33,976 nucleotides of DNA from contig CAMVGT010000028.1 in assembly GCA_947167125.1 (NCBI GenBank), positions 1 to 33,976 of the forward strand, read 5' to 3'. The notes below the pieces were generated by a model, which was not told the origin of the DNA, ran no database searches, and worked only from the letters and a program-made list of their open reading frames with translations. Position 1 is the stretch's first letter; every line of letters starts with the position of its first letter. This DNA is from an uncultured Erysipelotrichaceae bacterium (lineage in GTDB: Bacteria; Bacillota_I; Bacilli_A; Erysipelotrichales; Erysipelotrichaceae). Position numbers and translations under genes: made by a program. Below, one piece after another: positions 1-7,651 of the stretch.

Positions 1-48
1 AAGCCAAATATGGTTAAAAGTTCGGATTTATCAAAGGTTCGGATAAAC
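1..48. repeat. 48-bp terminal inverted repeat, left copy
   Basis: Positions 1-48 are the exact reverse complement of 33929-33976, with no mismatch; the match stops at base 49. The repeat contains the heptamer TTCGGAT twice (21-27 and 38-44). No ORF covers it convincingly. It may be a dispersed intergenic repeat at which an assembly stopped, or the arm of an invertible segment; the sequence alone cannot decide. Confidence 0.9.
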
Positions 49-50
49 GC

Positions 51-77
51 AAAAAGGACATTTTACTGTCCTTTTTT
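51..77 (-). terminator. Rho-independent terminator of the ABC-F gene
   Basis: A 9-bp stem (52-60 pairs with 67-75, AAAAGGACA/TGTCCTTTT) with a 6-nt loop is followed by a T-run on the minus strand. It lies about 30 bp past the ABC-F stop codon. Confidence 0.85.
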
Positions 78-105
78 ACGCTGTGCATTATTTCAAAAAT
101 ACCGT

Positions 106-1662
106 TCAGGAATTTTCTGCGGACGGGTCATCCACCCGGTGCAGACCTGTTTCATTCAGCAGATATACTTCATCGGCGCACTGGCCGATATACAGACGGT
201 CATGACTGACACTGATCACACATCCCTTGAAGGATGCGATCATATCGCGGATGACCGGCGAAGAAAGCGGAGAAAAGTTGCGGGTGGGTTCATCCAGAAT
301 CAGCACATTGGCTTCATCCAGATTCATTTTCAATAACAGCACCTTTGCCTTCTGTCCGCCGGAAAGTTCTTTCATCGGATGTTCCATTTCATCCGTTGTA
401 TAGCGCATTGCGCCAAGATACTGCCTGGCTTTCGTGACATCATCCTTCTCTCTTCCCTTTGCCAGAAACTGCACAGGAGAAAGCGAAAGATCCAGAAGAT
501 CTTCATAATGCTGGGGCATATAGGCTGCCTTGATATCATTTCTAAGCAGCAGTTCTTCTGCAATCTTTCTTAACAGGGTTGTCTTGCCGCAGCCGTTGTT
601 TCCGATGATGCAGATGTGGGCAGGACCGCTTACATGCAGTTCAATATCCTTTGCCAGCAGCTTTCCTTCCGGCAGCCGCAGCTCTTCCATCTGCAGATCC
701 AGGATCCGCTTGCCGCCGGCAACGGCGCAGCGATCAGAAAAGCGGAAGCCGATCGCTTCTTCCTGTTCCGGGATTTCGGTCATATTCTCCCGCTCTTTTT
801 CAAAGCGCTTTTCCAATGCCTTGACGGCATGCATCTTCTTTTTTAACAGGAAACCGGAATGGGGATCCTGGCGGGAAACGGTATTGAGTTCATGATTGAC
901 CCGCTGCTGGATGCGCTGAAAGCGTTCCATCCTTTCCCTGTCCGCCCTTCTGTCCCATACCGCCTTCTGCATCTGCTTGTCAAACAGCTGTTCGCGCTGT
1001 TCCTTATAATCTTCATAGCTTAAGGAAGCCTGTGTGATTCTGCTCTGTGTCTTGCGCTTTAAAAGCTCCATATGGATGACACGGTTTGCGGTATTGGAAA
1101 TCAGAACTTCATCGTGGGAAATAAACAGAACAGCCTGCTCTGTTTTCTGAATCATCTCCTCCAGCCAGTTCAGTGCTTCCAGATCAAGATCATTGGACGG
1201 TTCATCCAGCAGAAGCACAGTGGGTCTTGCAAGCAGAATCCTTGCCATCTGAATCCGGATCTTTTCACCGCCGGATAGTGTTTTCATGATCTGGTCAGAA
1301 TAAAAGATTTCAGAAGGAATATGCAGGAAGAAGGCAAGATCATTCAGTTCCTTCGCACCGCACGCGCTGAACTGCTCTTCCTCCAGGAAATATTCATATA
1401 CCGTTCTGTTTTCATCCTCCTCAGGCAATTGCTGGGGAAGATAGCCGGTTGTTTCATGATCTTTGATACATGTGCCTTCGGCATCGGCGTAGGAGGAAAT
1501 CAGAAGCGGATCATGAATCCACTTCAGCAAAGTGGATTTTCCGTTTCCTTCCTCCCCGATTAAAACAGCCTTGTCTTCAGGCTGAAGCGTCATATTGAAA
1601 TGATCAGCCAGGACGCGCCCGTCCCGCCTGTATGTGATCGTCAGATTCTCTATTTTAAGCAT
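106..1662 (-). CDS. ABC-F family ATPase (ribosome-associated or antibiotic-resistance type)
   Basis: A soluble protein of 518 aa with two ATP-binding cassettes and no membrane segment, the hallmark of ABC-F proteins, which bind the ribosomal E site and either rescue stalled ribosomes or displace antibiotics. NBD1 has Walker A near residues 36-44 (GEEGNGKST), signature LSGGE at 129-133 and Walker B LLLLDEP at 149-155. A charged linker of about 110 residues (198-310) follows. NBD2 has Walker A at 354-362 and signature LSGGQ at 433-437. After the NBD2 Walker B the D-loop reads DEPTRNFSPLSSP instead of the usual DEPTNHLDL, so the second site is atypical. The start at 1662 is chosen because GAGG lies 6 nt upstream; a longer TTG-started reading to 1731 has no such support. 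Resistance and housekeeping roles cannot be separated by eye. Confidence 0.88.
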   Translation of the reverse strand: MLKIENLTITYRRDGRVLADHFNMTLQPEDKAVLIGEEGNGKSTLLKWIHDPLLISSYADAEGTCIKDHETTGYLPQQLPEEDENRTVYEYFLEEEQFSACGAKELNDLAFFLHIPSEIFYSDQIMKTLSGGEKIRIQMARILLARPTVLLLDEPSNDLDLEALNWLEEMIQKTEQAVLFISHDEVLISNTANRVIHMELLKRKTQSRITQASLSYEDYKEQREQLFDKQMQKAVWDRRADRERMERFQRIQQRVNHELNTVSRQDPHSGFLLKKKMHAVKALEKRFEKERENMTEIPEQEEAIGFRFSDRCAVAGGKRILDLQMEELRLPEGKLLAKDIELHVSGPAHICIIGNNGCGKTTLLRKIAEELLLRNDIKAAYMPQHYEDLLDLSLSPVQFLAKGREKDDVTKARQYLGAMRYTTDEMEHPMKELSGGQKAKVLLLKMNLDEANVLILDEPTRNFSPLSSPVIRDMIASFKGCVISVSHDRLYIGQCADEVYLLNETGLHRVDDPSAENS

Positions 1663-1794
1663 TGTATACCTCAATTCAGACAATATAAAAATGATATAAA
1701 GATGCGATGTATATTGCGTGCGGTTTTTCAATGCTCAGAGCTTCATCCTATCACTGTCCCCTGAATCAGGAGCCCTTTCTTCAAGCGGATTATA
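1663..1794 (-). promoter_or_regulatory. Candidate promoter and long leader of the ABC-F gene
   Basis: A TATAAT hexamer on the minus strand (1794 to 1789) lies about 127 nt upstream of the ABC-F start, implying a leader of roughly 120 nt. No good -35 is seen. The leader holds a tiny ATG-AAG-CTC-TGA reading frame near 1738-1749. Antibiotic-responsive ABC-F genes often use leader attenuation, but no clear terminator/antiterminator pair was found here. Confidence 0.35.
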
Positions 1795-1849
1795 CAGGAT
1801 ATTCCCGAAAGGTACATACATTTTGTGCAGTTTCGGGTAAAATTTCAGT

Positions 1850-2713
1850 ATGAAGCAGCGTTTAATCAGTTTATTCTGGATACTTGTCGATATGCCTTTT
1901 CAGGTGATTTTTGTATTGATTGCCTTATGCTCGCTGTTATTGACATGTGTCTGGTTTTTCCGTATCTCAACCCCTCTCCTGCTGGTGCCGATCTGGACTC
2001 TTGTGATTTATACAGCCATCATGACAATTTACTGGATCTGGCTGTTTGTGTCATCCAAACGGCTTCAGGAGGATCTTGAAGTCTTTGAAATCATGCAGAA
2101 AAAGAGCCTCGGGCTCTGTCTTTCAATGGAACTCAATCTGTTAATGTCCCTGTATTATGTCTATGTCGCAATCCGCTATCAGAACCAATGGTTCTATGAT
2201 TCGGCATTCTTCTATACATCATTGACCATTGCCCGCTTTGTCATGTTACGGAACTATCAGTTTGACAAGCCGTCAATGTACCAGCAGTACAAGCTTTACA
2301 TGATGATGGGATATCTGATGTTTGCGATGATGAGCGCGTTATTCTTTATGACCGTCATGATCGTCAATGAGCACTATATCGTTCATTATCCCGGCCATTC
2401 CCTTTATCTTGCGGCAGCTTTCTCGCTGTATCTGATCTTTTCGGCAGTCAACGGATACTTTCCCCACCGGCATTTCCATTCCCCGCTTCTTTCAGGAACG
2501 CAGATGATTTCCATCTCAGCCGCTCTGCTCGGCGTGCTCTCGCTGCAGACCGCATTCCTGCCGATGTTCACCGATTCTCTTGAACTGCAGAGAAATCTCA
2601 ATCTCGCAACAGGAGTGATTGTCTTCGGTATCATGATCGTCATGTCTCTGCACATGATTATCCGGGGCGGACGGAAGATGGACTATTATATGTCCCGCTT
2701 CAATGCGCGGTAA
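1850..2713 (+). CDS. Hypothetical polytopic membrane protein
   Basis: A 287-aa protein that is almost entirely hydrophobic, with about eight predicted membrane helices (roughly 5-35, 40-66, 85-107, 115-130, 150-172, 180-200, 217-240 and 252-272). It has no recognisable catalytic motif. A short histidine-rich stretch (YFPHRHFHS, about 203-211) lies between helices 6 and 7. I do not recognise the family. It is transcribed divergently from the ABC-F gene and convergently with the HAD gene, so it is a single-gene unit. There is no Shine-Dalgarno. TAAAAT at 1838-1843 ends only 6 nt before the ATG, so the mRNA may be leaderless. The coding potential is good because the frame is open across its full length with membrane-protein composition. 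Confidence 0.75.
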   Translation: MKQRLISLFWILVDMPFQVIFVLIALCSLLLTCVWFFRISTPLLLVPIWTLVIYTAIMTIYWIWLFVSSKRLQEDLEVFEIMQKKSLGLCLSMELNLLMSLYYVYVAIRYQNQWFYDSAFFYTSLTIARFVMLRNYQFDKPSMYQQYKLYMMMGYLMFAMMSALFFMTVMIVNEHYIVHYPGHSLYLAAAFSLYLIFSAVNGYFPHRHFHSPLLSGTQMISISAALLGVLSLQTAFLPMFTDSLELQRNLNLATGVIVFGIMIVMSLHMIIRGGRKMDYYMSRFNAR

Positions 2714-2740
2714 AAAAAAACCGGTCACTCAGACCAGTTT
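2712..2740 (-). terminator. Terminator overlapping the HAD stop codon
   Basis: On the minus strand, a 9-bp stem (2740-2732 with 2726-2718, one U-G pair) precedes nine T residues. The TGA stop of the HAD gene (2731-2729) lies in the 5-nt loop, so the terminator begins inside the coding region. Its plus-strand version has no good T-run. Confidence 0.82.
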
Positions 2741-3544
2741 CAATTCTTCAAGCACTCTTGCGACACCGTCTTCAATGCATGGCGGCGCAATCACATCTGC
2801 TACGCTTTTGACATCGTCCTTGCCGTTTTCCATCGCAACCGCAATGGCCGCCGGCTTCAGGAACGGTGTGTCATTTCCGGCATCGCCGAAGGCAATGACA
2901 TTTTCCCATTCCAGTCCATATTCTCTTAAGGCCGCTTCCACGGAAGTGGCTTTTGTGACTTTGCTGGAGAATACATCGAAACCGCCGCGGAAGCTCCAGG
3001 CAAACTGGAGATCCGGCACCATATCCACAAATGTTCTGATGGAACTGTCGGCACCGATCAAAAACGTGCCGAGCGGCAGTCCATGGGTCAGATGGTGCTT
3101 TCTTTCATAAGTATCATTGAGAACGGTGAGTTCATAGGGAGTGTCTTTCTGCACATAGCCTTCCACAAACTTTCTGTGATTGGCATAGGTGACGATTCTG
3201 TCCTCAAACTTGAAGCCAAGACCGATTCCCTTCTCCAGGCACAGCAGTGTGATGGTGTGCATCTGCGCTTCGCTCATCGGATGCTTCTCAACAATACTGC
3301 CGTCTCTTCTGTTGACGCAGGCGCCGTTGATGGTTCCGATCAGGTCCATCGGCAGATCATCGAACAGGCTCGGCTGCAGGAAAGTAAAGTGTCTCCCGGT
3401 GTTGATCATCACTTTCAGTCCTTTGTCCATTGCTTTATGGAAATCCTCTCTCAGACGCGGGCTGATGGCGTGCTGGCCGCCGGGAATGATGGTGCCGTCC
3501 ACATCGCAGACGATCAATTTGATTTTTTCGGTATTTACTGTCAT
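2729..3544 (-). CDS. Cof-type HAD-IIB family phosphatase
   Basis: A 271-aa protein matching the Cof/YidA branch of the haloacid dehalogenase superfamily, Mg-dependent phosphatases of sugar phosphates, pyridoxal phosphate or similar small metabolites. Motif I is DVDGT at 14-18 (nucleophile Asp14, acid/base Asp16), motif II is the Thr of NTGR near 49-52, motif III is the Lys of SSKVTKA near 195, and motif IV is GDAGND near 218-223. The C2-type cap lies between motifs II and III, as expected for class IIB. Substrate cannot be read from sequence. The start has no Shine-Dalgarno, but TGC-TATAAT ends 7 nt upstream, consistent with a leaderless transcript. The stop codon lies inside the terminator loop. 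Confidence 0.9.
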   Translation of the reverse strand: MTVNTEKIKLIVCDVDGTIIPGGQHAISPRLREDFHKAMDKGLKVMINTGRHFTFLQPSLFDDLPMDLIGTINGACVNRRDGSIVEKHPMSEAQMHTITLLCLEKGIGLGFKFEDRIVTYANHRKFVEGYVQKDTPYELTVLNDTYERKHHLTHGLPLGTFLIGADSSIRTFVDMVPDLQFAWSFRGGFDVFSSKVTKATSVEAALREYGLEWENVIAFGDAGNDTPFLKPAAIAVAMENGKDDVKSVADVIAPPCIEDGVARVLEELKLV

Positions 3545-3589
3545 CTTTGAAATTATAGCATAACGTGCTAAAATAATTCGTGCGCAAAT
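3545..3589. promoter_or_regulatory. Face-to-face promoters of tRNA-Arg and the HAD gene
   Basis: Only 45 bp separate the HAD start from the tRNA 5' end. For the tRNA (+): TTGAAA at 3547-3552, a 16-bp spacer, then TGC-TAAAAT with the hexamer at 3569-3574. For the HAD gene (-): TGC-TATAAT with the hexamer at 3557-3552. The tRNA -35 therefore overlaps the HAD -10, and the two polymerases cannot bind together. Confidence 0.6.
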
Positions 3590-3666
3590 GTGCTCATAGC
3601 TCAGCTGGATAGAGTACTAGCCTCCGAAGCTAGGGGTCAGGAGTTCGAATCTCCTTGAGCACGCCA
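3590..3666 (+). tRNA. tRNA-Arg (anticodon CCG)
   Basis: A full cloverleaf of 77 nt with encoded CCA. The acceptor stem GTGCTCA (3590-3596) pairs with TGAGCAC (3656-3662), the discriminator is G3663 and CCA is at 3664-3666. The anticodon stem is CTAGC/GCTAG with loop CTCCGAA, giving anticodon CCG, which reads CGG. The T arm is AGGAG-TTCGAAT-CTCCT. It stands alone, not in a tRNA cluster. Confidence 0.97.
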
Positions 3667-3668
3667 TG

Positions 3669-3696
3669 CAAAAACGCGGATCTGACCGCGTTTTTT
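3669..3696. terminator. Bidirectional terminator between tRNA-Arg and the dehydrogenase
   Basis: A strong stem (AAAAACGCGG/CCGCGTTTTT, loop ATCTGA at 3680-3685) with A and T runs on its two sides. It can end the tRNA transcript on the plus strand and the Ldh_2 gene, whose stop is at 3703, on the minus strand. Confidence 0.88.
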
Positions 3697-3702
3697 CTTT
3701 TC

Positions 3703-4812
3703 TCATTCAAACGGGAATCTGTAATCCAGAGAGAATCTGTCTCTCAATGCGATCAGTTCCTTCTGAATGGATTCTCCGACCGGAACGCCTTTGTCTTTTC
3801 TGTCATTCCATGCGATCCATTCCTTTTCACCTGCGGTGTAGATTCTCTCTTCACCCGGTGCTTTTTCGGAAGCTCTTAAATCACGCAGAATTCCGCCGGC
3901 TGTCTTTTCAAATGTATCAAGTCCCATGAAGAATTCGGGATTGATCACAAAGAAGAAGTGGCCGAGGTGATACATTGCGTTGTTTCCGTTTTCATCTTTT
4001 CCGGAAAGAGCCTTCATATAAGGTCCGCCGCATAATGCCGCGGAAAGGATTTCAACAATTGTGGTAAAGCCGTAGCCTTTATAGCCGCCGGTGGCTTCCC
4101 CTGCTCCGCCGATGGATAACAGTGCGCAGTTGCCAGCTCTCATCTGTCTGAGGATTTCTCCGGATTCAGTCATGGTGCCGCCGTCCTTTGTGATCACGAG
4201 GTTTGCAGGAGTTTCCTTGCCGCTTCTTTCATAATATTCAATCTTGCCGTTCTGGACGATCGAAGTCGCGCAGTCGAAGTTGAACGGGAATTCTTCATCT
4301 GTCGGCATTGTGAATGTTAACGGATTGGTTCCCATCATCGGTTCAACGCCGAATGTCGGTGCGACGGAAGGACGTGCGTTGGTTCCGGAGATACCGATCA
4401 TGCCTGCTTTTTCCGCCATTGTGGTCCAGTAGCCGGCAATGCCGTAGTGCGTGGAGTTGCAGATGGCGCCGCCTGCCATGCCGTAAACCTTTGCCTTTTC
4501 AATCAGGCGGTTCATCATATGCCATGAGGCAACCATGCCCATGCCGTTGTTGGCATCCATCACCAGGGTTGTCGGGGTTTCTTTGAGAATATCGATTTTT
4601 GTGACAGGAAGCAGTGTTCCGTTGTCAATGCGGTCCAGATAGATCGGCTTGAAACGGTTGCAGCCATGGCTTTCGATACCGCGTCTGTCGGATTCCAGCA
4701 GAACATCGGCACAGATTTCGGCATCTTTTTCCGGTACGCCGTATTTCATGAATACATCGATCATGAAGCGGTTCATCATATCCCAGGGGACATAGGGTCT
4801 TGTTTCTTCCAT
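3703..4812 (-). CDS. Malate/L-lactate dehydrogenase family (Ldh_2) oxidoreductase
   Basis: A 369-aa NAD(P)-dependent 2-hydroxyacid dehydrogenase of the Ldh_2 family (relatives include YlbC/AllD ureidoglycolate dehydrogenase, ComC sulfolactate dehydrogenase and malate dehydrogenase). It is not related to classical LDH or MDH. Family landmarks are the conserved histidine in RRGIESHG near residue 45, the STHYGIAGYW block near 120, GTNARPSVAPTFG near 145 with GTNPLTFTMP soon after, and the glycine-rich GGYKGYGF near 240. Length is normal. Substrate could be malate, lactate, sulfolactate or ureidoglycolate and is not set by context, since it is a single-gene unit divergent from the GntR operon. 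The start at 4812 is preferred because GGAGG (4824-4820) sits 7 nt upstream; the upstream ATG at 4827 overlaps that ribosome-binding site. Confidence 0.88.
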   Translation of the reverse strand: MEETRPYVPWDMMNRFMIDVFMKYGVPEKDAEICADVLLESDRRGIESHGCNRFKPIYLDRIDNGTLLPVTKIDILKETPTTLVMDANNGMGMVASWHMMNRLIEKAKVYGMAGGAICNSTHYGIAGYWTTMAEKAGMIGISGTNARPSVAPTFGVEPMMGTNPLTFTMPTDEEFPFNFDCATSIVQNGKIEYYERSGKETPANLVITKDGGTMTESGEILRQMRAGNCALLSIGGAGEATGGYKGYGFTTIVEILSAALCGGPYMKALSGKDENGNNAMYHLGHFFFVINPEFFMGLDTFEKTAGGILRDLRASEKAPGEERIYTAGEKEWIAWNDRKDKGVPVGESIQKELIALRDRFSLDYRFPFE

Positions 4813-4841
4813 GAGGGTTCCTCCCATTTCTCTATGAAGCC

Positions 4842-4850
4842 ATTATATCA
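4842..4850 (-). promoter_or_regulatory. Extended -10 promoter of the Ldh_2 gene
   Basis: TGA-TATAAT on the minus strand (4850 to 4842) lies 29 bp upstream of the start. A weak TTGGTC (4872-4867) is 19 bp further up. The leader would be about 25 nt and includes the strong GGAGG. Confidence 0.5.
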
Positions 4851-4878
4851 GTCCTGTAAAAAAAATGACCAAAACCTA

Positions 4879-4913
4879 TTGACCGGCGGTCAGACAGATA
4901 GTACACTTAGTAC
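4879..4913 (+). promoter_or_regulatory. Promoter and likely GntR operator of the ABC operon
   Basis: TTGACC (4879-4884), a 17-bp spacer and TACACT (4902-4907) form a good promoter. The dyad GTAC-N5-GTAC at 4901-4913 covers the -10 and start site, and a second, weaker GTA-N7-TAC dyad follows (4909-4921). YtrA-type GntR repressors typically bind such dyads in their own promoter, so autorepression is inferred. Confidence 0.6.
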
Positions 4914-4950
4914 AGTTAATACAGATTTAACACAGATGGAGGTACGGAAT

Positions 4951-5304
4951 ATGTTTCTGCTGAATCTTCAAAGCAAAGATCCGATCTATGAGCAGATACA
5001 GTCGCAGATTCTCCGGTTTATCGAAGCAGGCGTGCTGAGACCGGGAGACAGGCTCCCCTCAGTCCGTCAGCTGGCGCAGGAAAACGGAATCAATCCGAAC
5101 ACCGCGGCCAGAGCATATGCCCAGCTGGAAAGCAGCGGCTACGTGTACAACGTCCCGAAAAAAGGCGTGTATGTTGCCGAGATCGATATCGGGGCATCCA
5201 GGGAACAGCAGATCATATCTGTCATCCGTCCCCTGATCGCTTCCGGTATCACAAGAAAAGAGCTGAACGATGTGATTGAAAAGCTCTTTACGGAGGTGAG
5301 GTAA
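4951..5304 (+). CDS. GntR family transcriptional regulator, YtrA subfamily
   Basis: A 117-aa protein made of an N-terminal winged helix-turn-helix (about 10-75, with the signature GDRLPSVRQLAQENGINPNT) and a short C-terminal helical tail instead of a ligand-binding domain, which defines the YtrA branch. Such regulators usually repress the ABC transporter operon they head, often responding to cell-envelope stress. The start at 4951 has GGAGG 8 nt upstream (4938-4942); the long upstream extension of this frame overlaps the promoter and is not credible. The stop overlaps the ATPase start (TAATG), giving translational coupling. Confidence 0.93.
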   Translation: MFLLNLQSKDPIYEQIQSQILRFIEAGVLRPGDRLPSVRQLAQENGINPNTAARAYAQLESSGYVYNVPKKGVYVAEIDIGASREQQIISVIRPLIASGITRKELNDVIEKLFTEVR

Positions 5305-6188
5305 TGCTGAAAATCGAACATCTTGAGAAATCGTTCGGATCTGTTCAGGTGCTGAAGGATCTGAATCTTGAAATACCTGACGGCTCAGTCTTCGGACTGG
5401 TCGGAATCAACGGTGCCGGCAAGAGCACCCTTCTCAGAACAATTGCCGGTGTTTACGAACCCGACCGCGGAAATGTAAGTTTCAACGGAAATAATACTTT
5501 CAGGGATGAAACGGTACGCAAAGACATCGCATTCGTCGCGGATGAAGCATACTTCCCGATCGGTTCAACCATACGCTCTTTGAAAATGCTGTATGAATCC
5601 ATGTACGGATTTGATGAAGAAGCCTATCAGGAATATCTGAAACAGTTTGATCTCGATGAAAAGATGAGCGTTTCCAATCTTTCCAAAGGAATGAAGCGCA
5701 GGGTTTCCCTTCTCTTCGCCCTTTCGATCAGACCTAAGCTTCTGCTTCTGGATGAAGCCTACGACGGTCTTGAACCGCTGGCCAGACTCCGCTTCCGCCG
5801 CATTCTTTCTTCCCTGGTGGAAGAAGAAGGAATCACCGTGATCATCTCCTCCCACAGCTTAAGGGAACTGGAAGATATCTGCGATTCCTTCGGCATTCTT
5901 GAAGACGGTAAGATTCTGAGGACCGGCGACCTGCTGGAGGAAAAAGGAAATATTTCAAAATACCAGCTGGCATTTGCGGAAGAAAAGACAAAGGAAGATT
6001 TCAAAGATCTTGAAATTATGCATTACGAACAGGAAGGCCGGGTTTACCGCCTGGTCATCCGCGGGGACCAGGATGAAGTCATGGAAACCATCCGGCAGAT
6101 GAATCCGGTTCTGACGGATGTGCTGCCGGTCAGCTTTGAAGAACTGTTCATCTATGAACTTGAAAGCAGAGGTAACATCCATGAATAA
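5304..6188 (+). CDS. ABC transporter ATP-binding protein
   Basis: A 294-aa cytoplasmic ATPase subunit. Walker A GINGAGKST is at 34-42, the signature is the variant LSKGM at 126-130, Walker B LLLLDE is at 146-151, and the H-loop histidine in SSHS is near 184. A C-terminal extension of about 90 residues follows the NBD, as in drug or peptide efflux (ABC-2 partner) ATPases such as YtrB. It is the second gene of the gntR operon and overlaps the permease start by 8 nt (ATG at 6181, stop at 6186-6188). The pair probably exports an antimicrobial or lipid-like compound, or senses envelope stress; the substrate is unknown. Confidence 0.92.
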   Translation: MLKIEHLEKSFGSVQVLKDLNLEIPDGSVFGLVGINGAGKSTLLRTIAGVYEPDRGNVSFNGNNTFRDETVRKDIAFVADEAYFPIGSTIRSLKMLYESMYGFDEEAYQEYLKQFDLDEKMSVSNLSKGMKRRVSLLFALSIRPKLLLLDEAYDGLEPLARLRFRRILSSLVEEEGITVIISSHSLRELEDICDSFGILEDGKILRTGDLLEEKGNISKYQLAFAEEKTKEDFKDLEIMHYEQEGRVYRLVIRGDQDEVMETIRQMNPVLTDVLPVSFEELFIYELESRGNIHE

Positions 6189-7650
6189 GAATTATTTCGG
6201 ATGGCTGCTGAAGAACTACCGGATCAGCGCGCTGTTCTTCCTGATTCTCTTTGCGGGAATATCCGCAATCCCTCTGATTCCGGGCAGCGATGTGATTTCA
6301 TCCTACAGCCTGTCGATCGGAATCATGACTGTCTTCACACTGCTGATGACATTCCTTCTGCCGGTGCTTCTGTTCGCCTTCGTGCACAGACGCCGCAGTG
6401 CCGACCAGTTCTTCGCCCTGCCGATCAGCAGGACAAAACAGCTGATCACCATCCTGCTGTTCTGCTTCACGATGATCTTCGGCATCTTTGCCCTCACGGC
6501 CCTTGGACTCTGGCTCATCTATGCCGCAAGGTTCGTCCTCTTTACAAAAGTGCTCGGAGCCATTGCCATGGCAGCGCTCATGATCGCGGTGATGTTAATC
6601 ATCAATACCGCGTTCTACCTCTTCGCCAACAACGTCTTTGACGGAATCGTCATGATCGGTGCCTATACATGCATCCCGCTGCTGGTTCTCGGCGTCATCG
6701 AATCGTTCTCCATGAACATGGTGGCCGGAGAAAATATCTTCGCGGTTTCCGGAATTCCGATGTGGTTTTCCCCGCTGGCGATGTGCTGGCACAACCTCAG
6801 CGCACTGCTCAGTCCTTACAGCTATGCGGAAGACCAGTTCTACTGGCTGTATGCAATAGCGGCAGTTCTCTGGGCACTGGCCGGATGCGCGGCGCTGTAC
6901 TGGCATTTCATCAAAAGAAAAACAGAACGCGCCGAACAGCTCAGCGATCACCCCATGGCCTATCCGCTGATCATCAACCTGTATGCGGTCATGATTGTAA
7001 CAGCGATTGCCTTCGGCTATGTGATCGATTACGCAATCGGCTATATCACCCTCTATCTGCTGATTCTGTTTGCCTATGTGGCAGCACAGTTCATCTACCG
7101 CCGAAAGATCAGGCTGACACCGAAGATTTTCGCAGCCTATGCACTCATCACAGTTCTGGCACTTGGATGTGCATATGCCGCAAAAGCAACCGACGGCTTC
7201 AATCTGTCACAGAAATATACTTACAAAACCGGCGATCTCCTCATCTTCCGCTATGAAGCAGCGGTCAGACCGGATCGCATCGATCAGCCCGTTTCTTATG
7301 ATTCCGGTGAAGAATATGTCACCATTTACGCAGACGCTGAAATCCCGGTCAATGAGATCGACCGCGATCCTGAACTGACAGCTCTATTGGAAAAGCTGAG
7401 ACAGGAAGGCATCAGAAACTTCTATCAGGGCAAAAATGATTCCGGTGCACAGATCTATTTCCATAACAGCTACAGAAATGAAAGCGTACTGCGCAACACC
7501 TACTTCTACAGACTCAGCATGCCTGCGTCTATAGAAGATCTGAAAATGATTGATGACTCTGTCTGCGGCACTGTCACAGTACAGGTCTATGACGAATATG
7601 AAGTGAAAGAATATTCTCTGAATGAATATATGGGAAAGGAAGGAGAATGA
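6181..7650 (+). CDS. ABC transporter permease, ABC-2-like
   Basis: A 489-aa membrane protein with about nine predicted helices (near 17-36, 44-68, 86-114, 122-148, 157-176, 222-242, 262-283, 286-306 and 317-334). A C-terminal region of about 150 residues (340-489), rich in charged and aromatic residues, probably forms an extracytoplasmic domain. The loop after helix 2 carries HRRRSADQFFALPISRTK, which resembles the coupling-helix region common in such permeases. The start at 6181 is used because the upstream frame extension lies wholly inside the ATPase gene. It is coupled to the ATPase upstream and overlaps the entry region of the winged-helix gene downstream. With the ATPase it should form the membrane complex of the operon. 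Confidence 0.87.
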   Translation: MNKNYFGWLLKNYRISALFFLILFAGISAIPLIPGSDVISSYSLSIGIMTVFTLLMTFLLPVLLFAFVHRRRSADQFFALPISRTKQLITILLFCFTMIFGIFALTALGLWLIYAARFVLFTKVLGAIAMAALMIAVMLIINTAFYLFANNVFDGIVMIGAYTCIPLLVLGVIESFSMNMVAGENIFAVSGIPMWFSPLAMCWHNLSALLSPYSYAEDQFYWLYAIAAVLWALAGCAALYWHFIKRKTERAEQLSDHPMAYPLIINLYAVMIVTAIAFGYVIDYAIGYITLYLLILFAYVAAQFIYRRKIRLTPKIFAAYALITVLALGCAYAAKATDGFNLSQKYTYKTGDLLIFRYEAAVRPDRIDQPVSYDSGEEYVTIYADAEIPVNEIDRDPELTALLEKLRQEGIRNFYQGKNDSGAQIYFHNSYRNESVLRNTYFYRLSMPASIEDLKMIDDSVCGTVTVQVYDEYEVKEYSLNEYMGKEGE

Positions 7651-7651
7651 C

